Source: Rhizobium sp. 16-449-1b
GTDB taxonomy: Bacteria; Pseudomonadota; Alphaproteobacteria; Rhizobiales; Rhizobiaceae
Assembly: GCF_017741935.1 (NCBI RefSeq)
Contig: NZ_JAGHMH010000006.1
Coordinates: 310,001 to 374,000, forward strand
Length of the DNA: 64,000 nucleotides
Direction of reading: 5' to 3'
Shown here: positions 42,696-52,099 of the stretch, piece after piece
How the letters are laid out: each line of letters begins with the position of its first letter
Position numbering within the stretch: the stretch's first letter is position 1
Position numbers and translations under genes: made by a program
The notes under the pieces: generated by a model
What the model was told of the DNA's origin: nothing
The model's input: only the letters and a program-made list of their open reading frames with translations
Database searches by the model: none

Positions 42696-44102
42696 ATGTT
42701 CCTTTCTGTTTTCGACGTATTCAAGATCGGCGTCGGCCCTTCCAGTTCCCATACGATGGGGCCTATGACGGCGGCGAACCGCTTTCTCGATCTGATTCTG
42801 TCGGATGAATGGCCGCGCCCGTCGTCGGGTGCCAATGTCGCGGCGATCAAGGTTAGCCTGCACGGCTCGCTCGCCCACACCGGCATCGGCCACGGGACGG
42901 GCAGGGCCGTCATCCTCGGCCTGATGGGCGAGCAGCCAGATAGCGTCGATCCCGACCAGATGGACGGCATCATCGACAAGGTCGAGCGCGCCGGCCGAAT
43001 CACGCCATCAGGACACCCGGCCTACCAGTTCCAGCCGAAGACCGATCTGGTGTTCGACAAGAAGCAGCCGCTTCCTGGCCATGCCAACGGCATGTCCTTC
43101 TCCGCCTTCGACAAGGACGGCCGGATGCTCGTGCGCCGCATCTATTATTCCGTCGGCGGCGGCTTCGTCGTGACCGATACGGAACTGGAGACCATGCGCG
43201 CCAAGAAGAAGATGCCGTCGGATGGCGTCAAGGTGCCGTATCCCTTCTCCACCGCCAAGCAGATGCTCGACATGGCGGCACGCTCCGGTATTTCGATCGC
43301 GCAGATGAAGCGCGCCAACGAGGAAAGCCAGCGCAGCCGCGAGGAGCTCGACGAAGGCCTCGACCGGATCTGGGAAGCGATGCGCTCCTGCATCGAGCGC
43401 GGCCTCAAGGTCGACGGCATCATGCCCGGTGGCCTCAACGTCCGCCGCCGCGCCCGCTCGATCCACGACAAGCTGCAAGAAGAGTGGCGCAGCAACCGCA
43501 TCAATCCGCTGCTCGCCAACGACTGGCTGAGCGTCTACGCCATGGCCGTCAACGAGGAGAACGCCGCGGGTGGCCGCGTGGTCACCGCGCCGACCAATGG
43601 CGCCGCCGGCGTCATCCCCGCCACGATCCGCTACTACGAGCACTTTCACGACGATTGGGACCAGAACGGTATCCGCGATTATCTGCTGACGGCAGCAGCC
43701 GTCGGCGGCATCATCAAGCACAACGCTTCGATCTCGGGCGCCGAAGTCGGCTGTCAGGGCGAGGTCGGCTCGGCGGCGGCGATGGCCGCAGCCGGTCTCG
43801 CGGCTGTCATGGGCGGGACGCCTGAGCAGATCGAGAACGCGGCCGAAATCGCGCTGGAACACCATCTCGGCATGAGCTGCGATCCGGTGGCCGGTCTCGT
43901 CCAGGTTCCCTGCATCGAGCGCAACGCGCTTGGCGCCGTGAAGGCCGTGACCGCTGCATCGCTCGCGATCAAGGGCGACGGTCGCCACTTCGTTCCGCTC
44001 GACGCCTGTATCGAGACCATGCGCCAGACCGGCTACGACATGAGCGAGAAGTACAAGGAAACCTCGACGGGCGGCCTCGCGGTCAACGTCGTGGAGTGTT
44101 GA
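42696..44102 (+). CDS. sdaA: L-serine ammonia-lyase (iron-sulfur type, single chain)
   Basis: Deaminates L-serine to pyruvate and ammonia using an oxygen-sensitive [4Fe-4S] cluster. The N-terminal beta domain begins [20 protein letters not shown]. The C-terminal alpha domain has the cluster Cys in [26 protein letters not shown] and the final VVEC. 468 residues, like E. coli SdaA (454). AGGA is 8 bases before ATG. Confidence 0.95.
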   Translation: MFLSVFDVFKIGVGPSSSHTMGPMTAANRFLDLILSDEWPRPSSGANVAAIKVSLHGSLAHTGIGHGTGRAVILGLMGEQPDSVDPDQMDGIIDKVERAGRITPSGHPAYQFQPKTDLVFDKKQPLPGHANGMSFSAFDKDGRMLVRRIYYSVGGGFVVTDTELETMRAKKKMPSDGVKVPYPFSTAKQMLDMAARSGISIAQMKRANEESQRSREELDEGLDRIWEAMRSCIERGLKVDGIMPGGLNVRRRARSIHDKLQEEWRSNRINPLLANDWLSVYAMAVNEENAAGGRVVTAPTNGAAGVIPATIRYYEHFHDDWDQNGIRDYLLTAAAVGGIIKHNASISGAEVGCQGEVGSAAAMAAAGLAAVMGGTPEQIENAAEIALEHHLGMSCDPVAGLVQVPCIERNALGAVKAVTAASLAIKGDGRHFVPLDACIETMRQTGYDMSEKYKETSTGGLAVNVVEC

Positions 44103-44226
44103 TAGGCCGGGCCGGCTATCGCGGTCTGGACGGCGTATCACACTGTGATTGGAAAACCGGCGGCTATGGGCCGCCGGCGCGTTCAAGCCGCTTGACGCTG
44201 CCGCGCAAAAGGATTTGAACGGCGGT

Positions 44227-44664
44227 ATGGCATTGCATCTTATCAAACTCTGCGTCGGCGCCGACTCGATCGACGACTTGCGCGAATGGGTGGCCGAACG
44301 CTCCTTGAGGGCGATCGCCGCCGGCATGGAACCACACTCCGTCCACACGACCCGAATGGTCCCGAAGCGCGTTGAAGAGCTGCTCGACGGTGGCTCACTG
44401 TATTGGGTGATCAAGGGGCAGGTTCAGGCGCGGCAGAAGCTGCTCGATATTCAAAGCTTTACCGATGGCGAGGGCATTGGCCGCTGTCATCTGGTGCTCG
44501 GCCCCGAGGTCATCGAAACGGCAGTACAGCCGAAACGTGCCTTTCAGGGCTGGCGCTATTATCCGGAAGAAGATCGCCCGCGCGATCTGGATACGCTCGG
44601 CGAGGGCGTCGCCGAGATGCCCGCGGACCTGCGCCGCGAGCTCTCCGAACTCGGCCTTCTCTGA
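44227..44664 (+). CDS. DUF1489 protein
   Basis: 145-residue soluble protein of the alphaproteobacterial DUF1489 family, which begins MALHLIKLCVG as here and contains THTTRMVPKR-like and VIKGQVQARQ blocks (about 42-65). The family shows a distant link to RNA/PUA-like folds by description, but I cannot confirm a function. ATG 44227 is chosen because the family starts there; the open frame from 44149 has no good start site. Confidence 0.82.
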   Translation: MALHLIKLCVGADSIDDLREWVAERSLRAIAAGMEPHSVHTTRMVPKRVEELLDGGSLYWVIKGQVQARQKLLDIQSFTDGEGIGRCHLVLGPEVIETAVQPKRAFQGWRYYPEEDRPRDLDTLGEGVAEMPADLRRELSELGLL

Positions 44665-44704
44665 CGAAACGCATCACGTCAGAGAAAGACCCGTTCGTTT
44701 CGGC

Positions 44705-44983
44705 TCAGCGGAGCCGCATCGTCACCGGCGCCCGGCCTTCCGGGTTGGTGACGTGAAGATGGATACTGGCTTCTGGCTGCGAGTAGCGCCAGGCGCGCGC
44801 GCCGTGCGACAAGAGCAGGTTGATCAGGTCCTTGGTCTTGGCCGTCTTCGCCTTCGGCCGCGGCATGCCAATCTCGGCAAGACGCATCGCCGCTTCGTGA
44901 AGCGGATGCAGAACCGAGCGCGGATTCTTGCCAGTCAACCGACCTTCGGCCGGAAATTCCGGAACATTCTCGTTGATCGCCAT
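44705..44983 (-). CDS. Small conserved hypothetical protein (92 aa)
   Basis: Basic, soluble protein with no signal peptide. Lys/Ala/Thr-rich centre (RPKAKTAKTKDLINLLLSHG, residues about 43-62) and a beta-rich end (SIHLHVTNPEGRAP). I do not recognise a family. The start ATG 44983 follows GGGG at 6-9 bases; the reading to 45001 adds six residues. It lies between DUF1489 (convergent) and the carboxypeptidase gene (same strand, 115 bases upstream). Confidence 0.6.
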   Translation of the reverse strand: MAINENVPEFPAEGRLTGKNPRSVLHPLHEAAMRLAEIGMPRPKAKTAKTKDLINLLLSHGARAWRYSQPEASIHLHVTNPEGRAPVTMRLR

Positions 44984-45098
44984 AATTATCCCCGTACGCA
45001 ATACAAATCAGGTCTAGGAAGGTCGGCCCTGTCGCGAACACCGATCAAGGCCGAATTCCGGGCCGCCGCCTGAACGTGATAGGCGGCGGTTGTCTTCA

Positions 45099-46532
45099 TT
45101 ACTGGGCGGAGGCCCAGCACTTCACGCCGGCACGCTTCAGCGTGTTGCAGGCGTTGACGGCTTGCTTCTGGTCGTCGAAGCCACCGAAACGTGCGCGATA
45201 GCTGCCGGCATAGGCGACGGCGAAGGGCTTCGCGGAACGCAGTGCCTTGCCGCCCTTGCTCTTGGCGCCGTCGAGCAGGTCCATGGCTGCTTCGCGGCTG
45301 GCCGAGACGCCGATCTGCACGACCCAGCCTTCCGGCTGCGCCTGCTTGGTCGATGCGGTCGTGACGTTGTCGACCGAGGTATCACCCTGTTCCGGCGGAA
45401 CGTAGGCGGTGGTCGGCGTGGGAACCGGCGCGGCAGCGGCTTGCTTGATCGGCTGCGTCTTCACCTTCGTCGGCTGCGGCATTTCCTGCAGAAGCGGATT
45501 GTCGGACTTGGACGACGACGTGCCGGCATAGGCGACCTGCGCCGAGGCAACCTCGGTGCGGCTGACCGGCAGCGGATGCGTCGGCGGCAATTCCGCGACT
45601 TCCTGCTTGGCAACGGTTACCGGAATGACGGTTTCGGACGAAATCTTCGGCGCCTGGGCAACCAGCGCGGATCCACCGCGGGTCGAAGCCTTGGGCAGGT
45701 AGGACGCAATCAGGTTGCGCATCTGGGTGTCACGGGCAGGCGTGGAGGCGCCACCGAGAACGACGCCGACGATCGACTTGCCATCGACCTGAACCGAGCT
45801 CACCAGATTGAAGCCGGCAGCGCGGGTGTAACCGGTCTTGATGCCGTCAACGCCGCGCACCGAACCGACCAGGCGGTTATGGCTGCGGATGATGCGGTTG
45901 CCGAACTTGAAGCTCTGCGTGGAGAAATAGCCGTAATACTGCGGGAAATGCTGGCGCAGCGCGATGCCGAGACGGGCCTGGTCGCGCGCCGTGGTCATCT
46001 GCGCGGTGTTCGGCAGGCCGTTGGCATTGCGGTAGGTGGTGCGCGTCATACCGAGCGCATGGGCCTTCGCGGTCATGATCTGTGCGAAGCGATCTTCCGA
46101 GCCGCCGAGCAGTTCGCCGAGCGCCGTCGAGGCGTCGTTGGCGGAAAGGGTGACGAGGCCGAGGATGGCCTGTTCGACCGAAATCGTGGCGCCCGGGCGA
46201 ACGCCGAGCTTGGTCGGGGCCTGGCCGGATGCGTGAGCGGAGAAGGGAACGGCGCTATCGAGACGGATGCGGCCCTGCTCGAGCGCTTCGAACGTAAGAT
46301 AGAGCGTCATCATCTTGGTGAGCGAAGCCGGATACTGCAAGCGATCGGCGTTTTCGCTGTAGAGGACATTGCCGGTATTGGCGTCGACAACGATGCCGGC
46401 ATACTTCGAATTGGCGGCTTCCGCGTTTGAACCCAAGCCAACCATACCGACTGCCATGGACAGCGCAACGATCGCCTTGATCAGGAAATTGCTGGAGCGG
46501 GACGGGGAAGCGGAAGAAGCTGACCTTGACAC
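45099..46532 (-). CDS. D-alanyl-D-alanine carboxypeptidase with C-terminal SPOR domain
   Basis: Periplasmic penicillin-binding protein that trims peptidoglycan pentapeptides. Signal peptide about 1-40. Serine peptidase S11 motifs: SLTK (about 70-73, catalytic Ser), SAN (about 130-132) and KTG (about 231-233). A Pro/Thr/Ala-rich linker (about 300-395) leads to a SPOR domain (about 400-475), which binds denuded glycan at division sites. 477 residues. The start is a GTG at 46532. Combination with SPOR suggests septal recruitment; this domain pairing is known in alphaproteobacteria. Confidence 0.92.
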   Translation of the reverse strand: MSRSASSASPSRSSNFLIKAIVALSMAVGMVGLGSNAEAANSKYAGIVVDANTGNVLYSENADRLQYPASLTKMMTLYLTFEALEQGRIRLDSAVPFSAHASGQAPTKLGVRPGATISVEQAILGLVTLSANDASTALGELLGGSEDRFAQIMTAKAHALGMTRTTYRNANGLPNTAQMTTARDQARLGIALRQHFPQYYGYFSTQSFKFGNRIIRSHNRLVGSVRGVDGIKTGYTRAAGFNLVSSVQVDGKSIVGVVLGGASTPARDTQMRNLIASYLPKASTRGGSALVAQAPKISSETVIPVTVAKQEVAELPPTHPLPVSRTEVASAQVAYAGTSSSKSDNPLLQEMPQPTKVKTQPIKQAAAAPVPTPTTAYVPPEQGDTSVDNVTTASTKQAQPEGWVVQIGVSASREAAMDLLDGAKSKGGKALRSAKPFAVAYAGSYRARFGGFDDQKQAVNACNTLKRAGVKCWASAQ

Positions 46533-46671
46533 TATTTCACTCTTTGCTTGGCTTGCAGTTTAGAAGAATCGGGACCGCGCTTCGCCCGCACGATCAACCT
46601 TGTCGAAGGTAGCTCTTCGGGGTTACCAATCCGTTTATGATTAATCGTTTGTTTCACCGTTTCGGACCATT

Positions 46672-47424
46672 CTACCTGGATGTCGCGGAACGGTTCACGA
46701 GGCGCGTTTCCACAAATTGGGCAATAGCGGCATCAATATGTTCCCACTCCGCCAAATGACGGCTGGAGAAGCGGTAGAGCACACTTAAATCGCGCCCGAC
46801 CTTGATATCGCGCTGGCAGTCGCCGCTGGTCGTCAGCTCCGGGCTCGCCGGCAGAAGGCATCGCACGACGTAATCGGGACCACCCTTGCGCGGCGCCGTC
46901 AGCAGCACTTCGTCGCCATATCCGGTATCGGCCCGAAGCTTGTGAAGCGTCATGCCATTGGCGAAGGGATGTGGGTTTGGGTCGATCAGATGCGAGTAGA
47001 TCGGCTCGAACCGGCCCGACATGTCTCGCGACATGGTCGCCTGAGTGACCTGCAGAAAGATCAGGTCCGAAGACTTGGCGATATCGTCGAAGCGATCGCG
47101 ATTTTCACCAGAATACCCCTGCATTTGCGGCCAAGCCAGATAGAGATCCGCGCGCTCGGTGGTGCCGCTATGCCGCTGGCTGGGGAAACGAATCGTGTTT
47201 TCCTGGAGCTGAAGCGTGTCTTGGCCGATCGTCAGTGTTACCGGTGCGGTGCTGTCGGTATTTCCGGCGAGCGAGACGCGCGCGCCAAACCATCGGCCGC
47301 CAACGCTGATGGCAATGGTGAGCGCCGCCAGAAGCGCGATGACAATGGTTGTGCGGATGAGAAAGCCAGTCGACAGGAGAGGGGATTCCTCGACCTCCGT
47401 GGAGCTCTGAATGGCCTGGTGCAT
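46672..47424 (-). CDS. Membrane-anchored conserved hypothetical protein
   Basis: 250-residue protein with a single hydrophobic segment (about 22-45, IRTTIVIALLAALTIAISVGG) after a short acidic N-terminus. A periplasmic domain (about 46-250) follows, with two Cys (CLLPAS and GDCQRD) that could form a disulfide. I do not recognise the family; similar single-span proteins are common in rhizobia. It lies between the carboxypeptidase gene and the transglutaminase-like gene on the same strand, but 139 and 251 bases separate them, so independent transcription is likely. Confidence 0.7.
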   Translation of the reverse strand: MHQAIQSSTEVEESPLLSTGFLIRTTIVIALLAALTIAISVGGRWFGARVSLAGNTDSTAPVTLTIGQDTLQLQENTIRFPSQRHSGTTERADLYLAWPQMQGYSGENRDRFDDIAKSSDLIFLQVTQATMSRDMSGRFEPIYSHLIDPNPHPFANGMTLHKLRADTGYGDEVLLTAPRKGGPDYVVRCLLPASPELTTSGDCQRDIKVGRDLSVLYRFSSRHLAEWEHIDAAIAQFVETRLVNRSATSR

Positions 47425-47557
47425 GACGGCTTTCGCATATCTGACCGTCGCAGGAAAAACGTGAGCCGCCGGTGTCGCTGATCTATGGGGGCGATGATCG
47501 GGCTTGTGTGGTTAATTAACCGTTAAGCAAGGGCGTCGGACACATGCCGATGGCCCA

Positions 47558-47599
47558 TAAAAAGCGAGCCGCTCCTGGGACAGCAGGAGCGGCTCTTGA
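47558..47599 (-). terminator. Rho-independent terminator of the transglutaminase-like gene
   Basis: Perfect 12-base stem GAGCCGCTCCTG/CAGGAGCGGCTC (47566-47577 with 47584-47595), 6-base loop, and on the minus strand GC then TTTTT right after the stem. It lies 77 bases downstream of the stop at 47676. Confidence 0.88.
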
Positions 47600-47675
47600 G
47601 ACGCCGGTCTGGACGTGCATGCGGGGACGGGACCAGGCGCCTTGCTTGCCCACCGGATTGCTCCGGCGGATGGAA

Positions 47676-48281
47676 TTACTTGACGCTACCGACAGCCACG
47701 GCGCGGCCGTCCTGAAGCTTGACCCACCGGGTCGGATCGCTGGACGACTGGCGCTTCAGGTAGGTGTACTCGGTATCGGCCCAGAGCATGACCTTGTTGC
47801 GCATGTTGTCGAGAATGAAGTCGCCGCGATCAGTGCGAACGGTCAGCACGGCATGGCCATCGCCATTCGGCTGCAGCACGACGGTCATCAGCAGGTTCGA
47901 CGGCGAGAAGCCGGCTTCGATCAGCATCTTGCGCTTCAGGAGCGCATAGTCTTCACAGTCGCCTGCGGTCTTCGGATAGGCCCAGCGTTCCTCGACGCCG
48001 TAGATCTCCATGTCGGTCATCGGCGTGATCTCCGAGTTGACCTGGTAGTTGATCTTCAGGATCGTCTTCCAGCTGTCTTCGGTCAGCACCATCGTGCCCT
48101 GGTCGCCGGCTGCGTTCTTGCAGTCCTCAGGAATTTCCTTGCAGAACTGGTAGGCGCCGATTGGCGGGCTGGTGTTGCCGAGAACGGTCATGCTCTGGTA
48201 GCCGGCCTGTCCGACGCCTGCCATCGACATGAGCATCGCAGCAGCGGCGAGGCCGCCCTTGATGAAGTTTGTTATAGTCAT
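47676..48281 (-). CDS. Transglutaminase-like cysteine peptidase (BTLCP family)
   Basis: Secreted or periplasmic protein with a signal peptide (about 1-27, ending VGQA). The bacterial transglutaminase-like cysteine proteinase triad is visible: Cys in AGDCEDYALLK (about 109), His in GDGHAVLTV (about 143) and Asp in FILDNM (about 158). Two further Cys (FCKEIPEDC) could form a disulfide. Relatives include LapG, which cleaves a surface adhesin under c-di-GMP control, but this short rhizobial type has no proven substrate. 201 residues. GGGGAC lies 6 bases before ATG. Confidence 0.88.
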   Translation of the reverse strand: MTITNFIKGGLAAAAMLMSMAGVGQAGYQSMTVLGNTSPPIGAYQFCKEIPEDCKNAAGDQGTMVLTEDSWKTILKINYQVNSEITPMTDMEIYGVEERWAYPKTAGDCEDYALLKRKMLIEAGFSPSNLLMTVVLQPNGDGHAVLTVRTDRGDFILDNMRNKVMLWADTEYTYLKRQSSSDPTRWVKLQDGRAVAVGSVK

Positions 48282-48654
48282 TTGTATGTCCCCGTTTGTG
48301 AGGAGACATTGCCAGACGTGTTTTTACTCGACGCAAAATTCAGAAGCAAAATTAAAGGCTTAGTTGATTCAAAAGCGCGTCGAATTCGACTAAAATCAAC
48401 ATCGAATTTTACCGGAATTCGAAGGGAATTTTTACCAAGCTTGCTTCAAATTTTATCTTTCTCAAAAAGCCTCGCCGCCATCGGATGGCTCGTTTCGAGG
48501 CAAAAGATTAACGTGGGCGGTCAGGTCGCGATTTCGGTAATATTGCGTTCATCATGCGGCTTGGAGGGAATCGGCGCTTTGTAGGCCGCCGGAAGGCCGG
48601 ATTCGCCCGCAAATGGCGCGTTTTGAGCCGCTTTTTAAGGTGATGCGTCGAAAA
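48282..48654. other. AT-rich intergenic region without a gene
   Basis: 373 bases between two minus-strand genes. The part from 48310 to 48500 is markedly AT-rich compared with its surroundings and has several AATTC/GAATT and TTTTA runs. It probably holds the promoter of the transglutaminase-like gene. I found no clear -35/-10 pair, RNA gene or coding frame with a start site. Confidence 0.5.
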
Positions 48655-49623
48655 TTATTTTTGAGAAATTTCGCGAAATCTGTCGGTCGCGGCGATAATT
48701 GCGCGCGCCATGCCATCATGATCGGGCGAATGGGCGGCGTTTTCGACGATGATGAGCTCGCTTCCCGGCCACGCGCGCGCCAATTCCCATGCTGTGGTCA
48801 ATGGCGCCTCCAGATCGAGCCGTCCCTGAACGAGAACGCCGGGGATCGAGGCCAGCTTTTCGGCGTCCCGCAACAGCGCACCTTCCTCTAGCCACGCCGC
48901 ATGGCTGAAGTAGTGGGTTATGATCCGCGCACGAGTGAGCAGATATTCCGGATTTCGCCAGCGTCGCGGATAGCCGTCGGGATTTGCAAGAAGGATGGAG
49001 GCCGCCTCCCAATCGTGCCAGTCCCGCGCCGCCTTGAGGCGCACGTCGAGATCGGGCCCATTGAGCAATTTTCGATACCCCTCAAGGATGCCCTTGGTTC
49101 TCATGTCACCGGGAAGAGATGCGTTGAGTTGGTGCCATTCCGCGGGAAACAGCGCGGCCATGCCCTGCGTCAGCCATTCGATTTCCGATCGCCGCGTCGT
49201 CGTCACGCCGGCAAGAACCACGGCCGCAACGCTGGCCGGATGGCTCTGCGCGTAGGCAAGCGCGAGCGTGGATCCCCAAGATGTCCCGAGCAGTACCCAA
49301 TCCGTCACCCCAAGGTGACAACGGAGCTTCTCAATGTCGTCGATCAGGTGCCAGGTCGTGTTGGCGGAAAGATCCGTCCCCATCTCGGCGGCATTGGGAA
49401 GGCTGCGGCCGCAATTTCTCTGGTCGAACAGGATGATCCGATAGGCCGATGGGTCGAAATAGCGTGCCGCCGAGGGCGATGCGCCGGAGCCCGGCCCGCC
49501 ATGCAGATAGAGCGCCGGCCGTCCATGCGGATTGCCGTAGCTTTCCCAATGGATCAGATGGCCGTCCCCGACATCGAGGAAACCGTGATCGTAAGCTTCA
49601 ATCTCGGGATAAAGAATCGACAT
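48655..49623 (-). CDS. pip: Proline iminopeptidase
   Basis: Alpha/beta-hydrolase (peptidase family S33) that removes N-terminal proline. HGGPG oxyanion motif (about residues 41-45), DQRNCGRS, the nucleophile elbow GTSWGS (about 114-119, family GGSWGS), Asp in GRLDLEAP region and the late His in NAAHSPD. 322 residues matches the family. AGGAGG is 8 bases before ATG 49623. Confidence 0.93.
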   Translation of the reverse strand: MSILYPEIEAYDHGFLDVGDGHLIHWESYGNPHGRPALYLHGGPGSGASPSAARYFDPSAYRIILFDQRNCGRSLPNAAEMGTDLSANTTWHLIDDIEKLRCHLGVTDWVLLGTSWGSTLALAYAQSHPASVAAVVLAGVTTTRRSEIEWLTQGMAALFPAEWHQLNASLPGDMRTKGILEGYRKLLNGPDLDVRLKAARDWHDWEAASILLANPDGYPRRWRNPEYLLTRARIITHYFSHAAWLEEGALLRDAEKLASIPGVLVQGRLDLEAPLTTAWELARAWPGSELIIVENAAHSPDHDGMARAIIAATDRFREISQK

Positions 49624-49685
49624 CGGGCGCGCCTCCTAAAGAGGCGCTTCAATCCATCAGCTTTGTGAAGCCGCGATGACGACGG

Positions 49686-50297
49686 TCAGAGAAATTCGCG
49701 CAGCGTGTCGCGCGACTGCAGTGACAGGAACTCGATCGCCACACCTTCGACGAAGTGACGCACCACGCGGCCGCGCATGTTGCCGAGACGCAGTGCTGTG
49801 CCGATGGCCGGGCGAACCTCGACGTCGACGGCAGCACCCGAGAGCGACAAGTCCATGATCCGGCACATATACTGCGTGCCGTCCTCGAGCGTGATTTCCG
49901 TCTGCCTCTCGCGCGGCATCAGACGATCGTGGCGACGATCTTCCGGTAGGCCGAGTTCATGCTTGTTGGCAAGCCACGTCAGCTGCGCGGCAAGTTTCTC
50001 GCGCTTGCGCTCGGTGGCGTGGATGGACATGTTGAAGCCGCGGCTGTCGATCGTCTGGACATAGCCTTCAACGCGACCGAGGTGATCGATATAGGCAACG
50101 ACGCGTTCGTTGACGCGCGGGCGGCCCTGGCAGGTCACATACATGTCGCCGGGCGACATATCGATGACTAGGCACTCGAATTCCTCGTAATTTGCCAGCA
50201 TCAGGCGGCCCTGCATATTGATGGGCACGCGCTGGAATGCACCTTGTTCAAGGCGAGGCGCAGTTTTTTGCGTCTGAGCTTGCTGGAAAGCGTGCAT
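49686..50297 (-). CDS. Tandem PilZ-domain protein
   Basis: 203-residue cytoplasmic protein with two PilZ-like domains. The C-terminal one is canonical for c-di-GMP binding: R121-x3-R125 (RRHDR) and D149-x-S-x2-G154 (DLSLSG). The N-terminal one (about 20-95) has DMSPGD at the matching place and no clear R-x3-R, so it is probably a non-binding or dimerising copy. ATG 50297 (MHAFQQA) is preferred to the reading at 50345. Likely a c-di-GMP effector; a diguanylate cyclase is at 13.2 kb. Confidence 0.87.
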   Translation of the reverse strand: MHAFQQAQTQKTAPRLEQGAFQRVPINMQGRLMLANYEEFECLVIDMSPGDMYVTCQGRPRVNERVVAYIDHLGRVEGYVQTIDSRGFNMSIHATERKREKLAAQLTWLANKHELGLPEDRRHDRLMPRERQTEITLEDGTQYMCRIMDLSLSGAAVDVEVRPAIGTALRLGNMRGRVVRHFVEGVAIEFLSLQSRDTLREFL

Positions 50298-50386
50298 TAA
50301 AGGGCTTCTTTTACAAATAGCTTTGGCGCCAAGCTTTACTCGCAATCCATTAACAGAAGGTTGTTCAGGCGAGGGGGTTTTGCCGC

Positions 50387-51049
50387 TCAGCGGTAGTGCC
50401 GAAATGGTGCATCCTGTTTCACGGGCTCATCCATCAGGCTGGACATCAGACGACGCACCGTCTCGGCGATCGAGCGGCTGCCGCTGGTCGCCGCACGGGG
50501 CTCGTTCGCGCCGCTTTGCGTGCTCTCGACCGGGTCGAGCTGTTCATGCAGCAATCGGCTGCGGTCGAGCGCCAGGAACTGCAGCGGAACGACCTCCAGC
50601 CAGCTTGCGGTCGTGGCTGGCGCGATTGCGCCGAGCAACTTGTCGCATTCCCCCTCGGCATTGCGCAGCGGCAGCAGAATGATCTCGAAGGCCGCGCGAT
50701 GGCCGGCGGTGCTGTATCCGGTGGCATTCAACAGCGCCGGGAAGCCGTGCTCCATGACGCCGACGGCCGTCTTCTCGATGTCCTCATGGCCGTGCGCCCA
50801 GAGCTCCGACAAACAGCTGCCGCCGAGGTCGTGGCCGAAGAGATCGCAAATGCGGGTACCGGCTAGACGGAAGGTGACGCGGCTCGTCTCGGACGTTTCG
50901 AGCATGAAGAGGCTGGAGAGAAGCTGGCTGATATCGCGTGGCTCCACCTGCGTCCGCAGGGGAGCGATCTCGCTGCCGCGTAGCTTGTTCCAGTAGTCGA
51001 AGATCTGGATGGTGGTGTTGAGGCGCATGGGACTGCCGATCTGTTTCAT
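50387..51049 (-). CDS. PAS_5-family (DUF1457) regulatory protein
   Basis: 220-residue protein with one PAS-like domain (about 18-165: DYWNKLRG, VTFRLAGTRICDLFG, then LLPLRNAEGECDKLLGAI), as in the alphaproteobacterial PAS_5 family. No output domain such as kinase or GGDEF; the C-terminal 50 residues are hydrophilic. Function unknown; small-ligand or redox sensing is the family guess. Same strand as the PilZ gene, 89 bases apart. Confidence 0.78.
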   Translation of the reverse strand: MKQIGSPMRLNTTIQIFDYWNKLRGSEIAPLRTQVEPRDISQLLSSLFMLETSETSRVTFRLAGTRICDLFGHDLGGSCLSELWAHGHEDIEKTAVGVMEHGFPALLNATGYSTAGHRAAFEIILLPLRNAEGECDKLLGAIAPATTASWLEVVPLQFLALDRSRLLHEQLDPVESTQSGANEPRAATSGSRSIAETVRRLMSSLMDEPVKQDAPFRHYR

Positions 51050-51176
51050 TTCGGTTCAAACGGCGGCCATCATGGCCACCTTGCCCTATGCCATGCGGAT
51101 TTCATGCCAGATCCGGGCAGTTAAGGTTAAGGAAGGGTTTCGATTGTCTGTGACGGCCTCTCGTGCCAGTATCTTT

Positions 51177-51283
51177 TCATTGCTTCCGGTATTGGAAGTT
51201 CAGCATGAATTGCTCGGGCGCGAGGTCATTCTCGGGGGACGCTCAGCAAGCCGTTCGGTAGATTGCCGGACGGCTTTTTTTTT
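51177..51283 (+). ncRNA. Candidate trans-acting small RNA
   Basis: A strong rho-independent terminator (51248-51283) lies on the plus strand although no plus-strand gene is upstream; the gene to the left runs the other way. The preceding bases contain two alternative stem-loops sharing CGAG at 51221-51224: CTCG-GGCG-CGAG, or CGAG-GTCATT-CTCG. A transcript of about 80-105 bases ending in a U-run would be a typical Hfq-bound alphaproteobacterial sRNA. The 5' end is not fixed; -35/-10 elements near 51144 and 51167 are weak. Confidence 0.5.
51248..51283 (+). terminator. Rho-independent terminator of the candidate sRNA
   Basis: AAGCCGTTCGG pairs with CCGGACGGCTT (one G-T pair) around a 7-base loop, followed by nine T in a row (51275-51283). 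It lies 49 bases before the rhomboid start codon, so it would stop plus-strand transcripts arriving from upstream. Confidence 0.88.
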
Positions 51284-51331
51284 GACCTGTCGTCCTGTAA
51301 GCCAGTGCACGCGAAGTGAACGAGGAACGCA

Positions 51332-52099
51332 ATGGACGATACGAACGAGCCGCACCAGCCGACCGAGCCCGCCGCCAAGCCGCCGCGTACGCCCATTTTC
51401 AATCTTCCAGGCGCCATTGTCGCAACGATCGGCCTCCTTGCGGCGATCTATGCGGTGCAGGCGATTTTCCTGACCGAAAGCGGCGTCGACATGCTGTTCT
51501 TCGATTTCGGCTTCATCCCGCTGCGCTACATCACGCCCTTGGCCGAGCAGGGGCCGCAATTGTTCTGGACGCCGCTCACCTATTCGCTGCTGCATGGCAA
51601 TATCGAGCACATCCTGTTCAACGGCCTCTGGCTTATGGCCTTTGGTGCGCCGGTCGCCCGCCGCATCGGCTGGGTTCGCTACACGGTCTTCTGGGTGCTT
51701 GCATCAGTCGCCTCTGCCGCGCTTCACGCCGTGCTGAATTGGGGGCAGGCGACCGTGCTGATCGGCGCCTCCGGCGTGGTCTCGGCCTTAATGGGCGCTG
51801 CCTGCCGCTTTGCATTCCCGTCGGAGCGTCGCGTCGCGCTTCCCGCGCATCTCAATCCGCGCCTCTCGATCGCGGAAACCTTCCGCAGCCGAACCGTCGT
51901 CATGTTCATGCTCTTCTGGTTCGTCGGCAACATCCTGATCGCCGTCGGCATTCCACTGATCGGTGACACCGACGCGCCTATTGCCTGGGACGCTCATATC
52001 GGCGGCTTTCTCTTCGGCTTCGTGCTGTTTTCGCTGTTTGACCGGCCGCCGCCCGAACTTCCCTCTATTTCAGAGGATGCGGATATATTGCAATCCTGA
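51332..52099 (+). CDS. Rhomboid-family intramembrane serine protease
   Basis: 255-residue membrane protein with six to seven hydrophobic segments. Catalytic dyad visible: Ser147 in GASGVVSALMGA and His222 in AHIGGFLFGF. The oxyanion-helping HGNIEHILFNG lies at about 88-98. A Pro-rich cytosolic N-terminus (about 1-22) precedes the core. AGGA lies 6 bases before ATG. Substrates unknown. The promoter must lie within the 48 bases after the sRNA terminator, or expression depends on read-through. Confidence 0.9.
   Translation: MDDTNEPHQPTEPAAKPPRTPIFNLPGAIVATIGLLAAIYAVQAIFLTESGVDMLFFDFGFIPLRYITPLAEQGPQLFWTPLTYSLLHGNIEHILFNGLWLMAFGAPVARRIGWVRYTVFWVLASVASAALHAVLNWGQATVLIGASGVVSALMGAACRFAFPSERRVALPAHLNPRLSIAETFRSRTVVMFMLFWFVGNILIAVGIPLIGDTDAPIAWDAHIGGFLFGFVLFSLFDRPPPELPSISEDADILQS

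Noticed and set aside
47558..47599. 12-pair hairpin as a small RNA
   Set aside because: It is followed by TTTTT in the minus direction at the proper place after a gene, so a plain terminator explains it.
51009..51473. 154-residue plus-strand frame spanning the candidate sRNA and the start of the rhomboid gene
   Set aside because: Crosses the terminator and overlaps the rhomboid gene in another frame; no family similarity or start signal.
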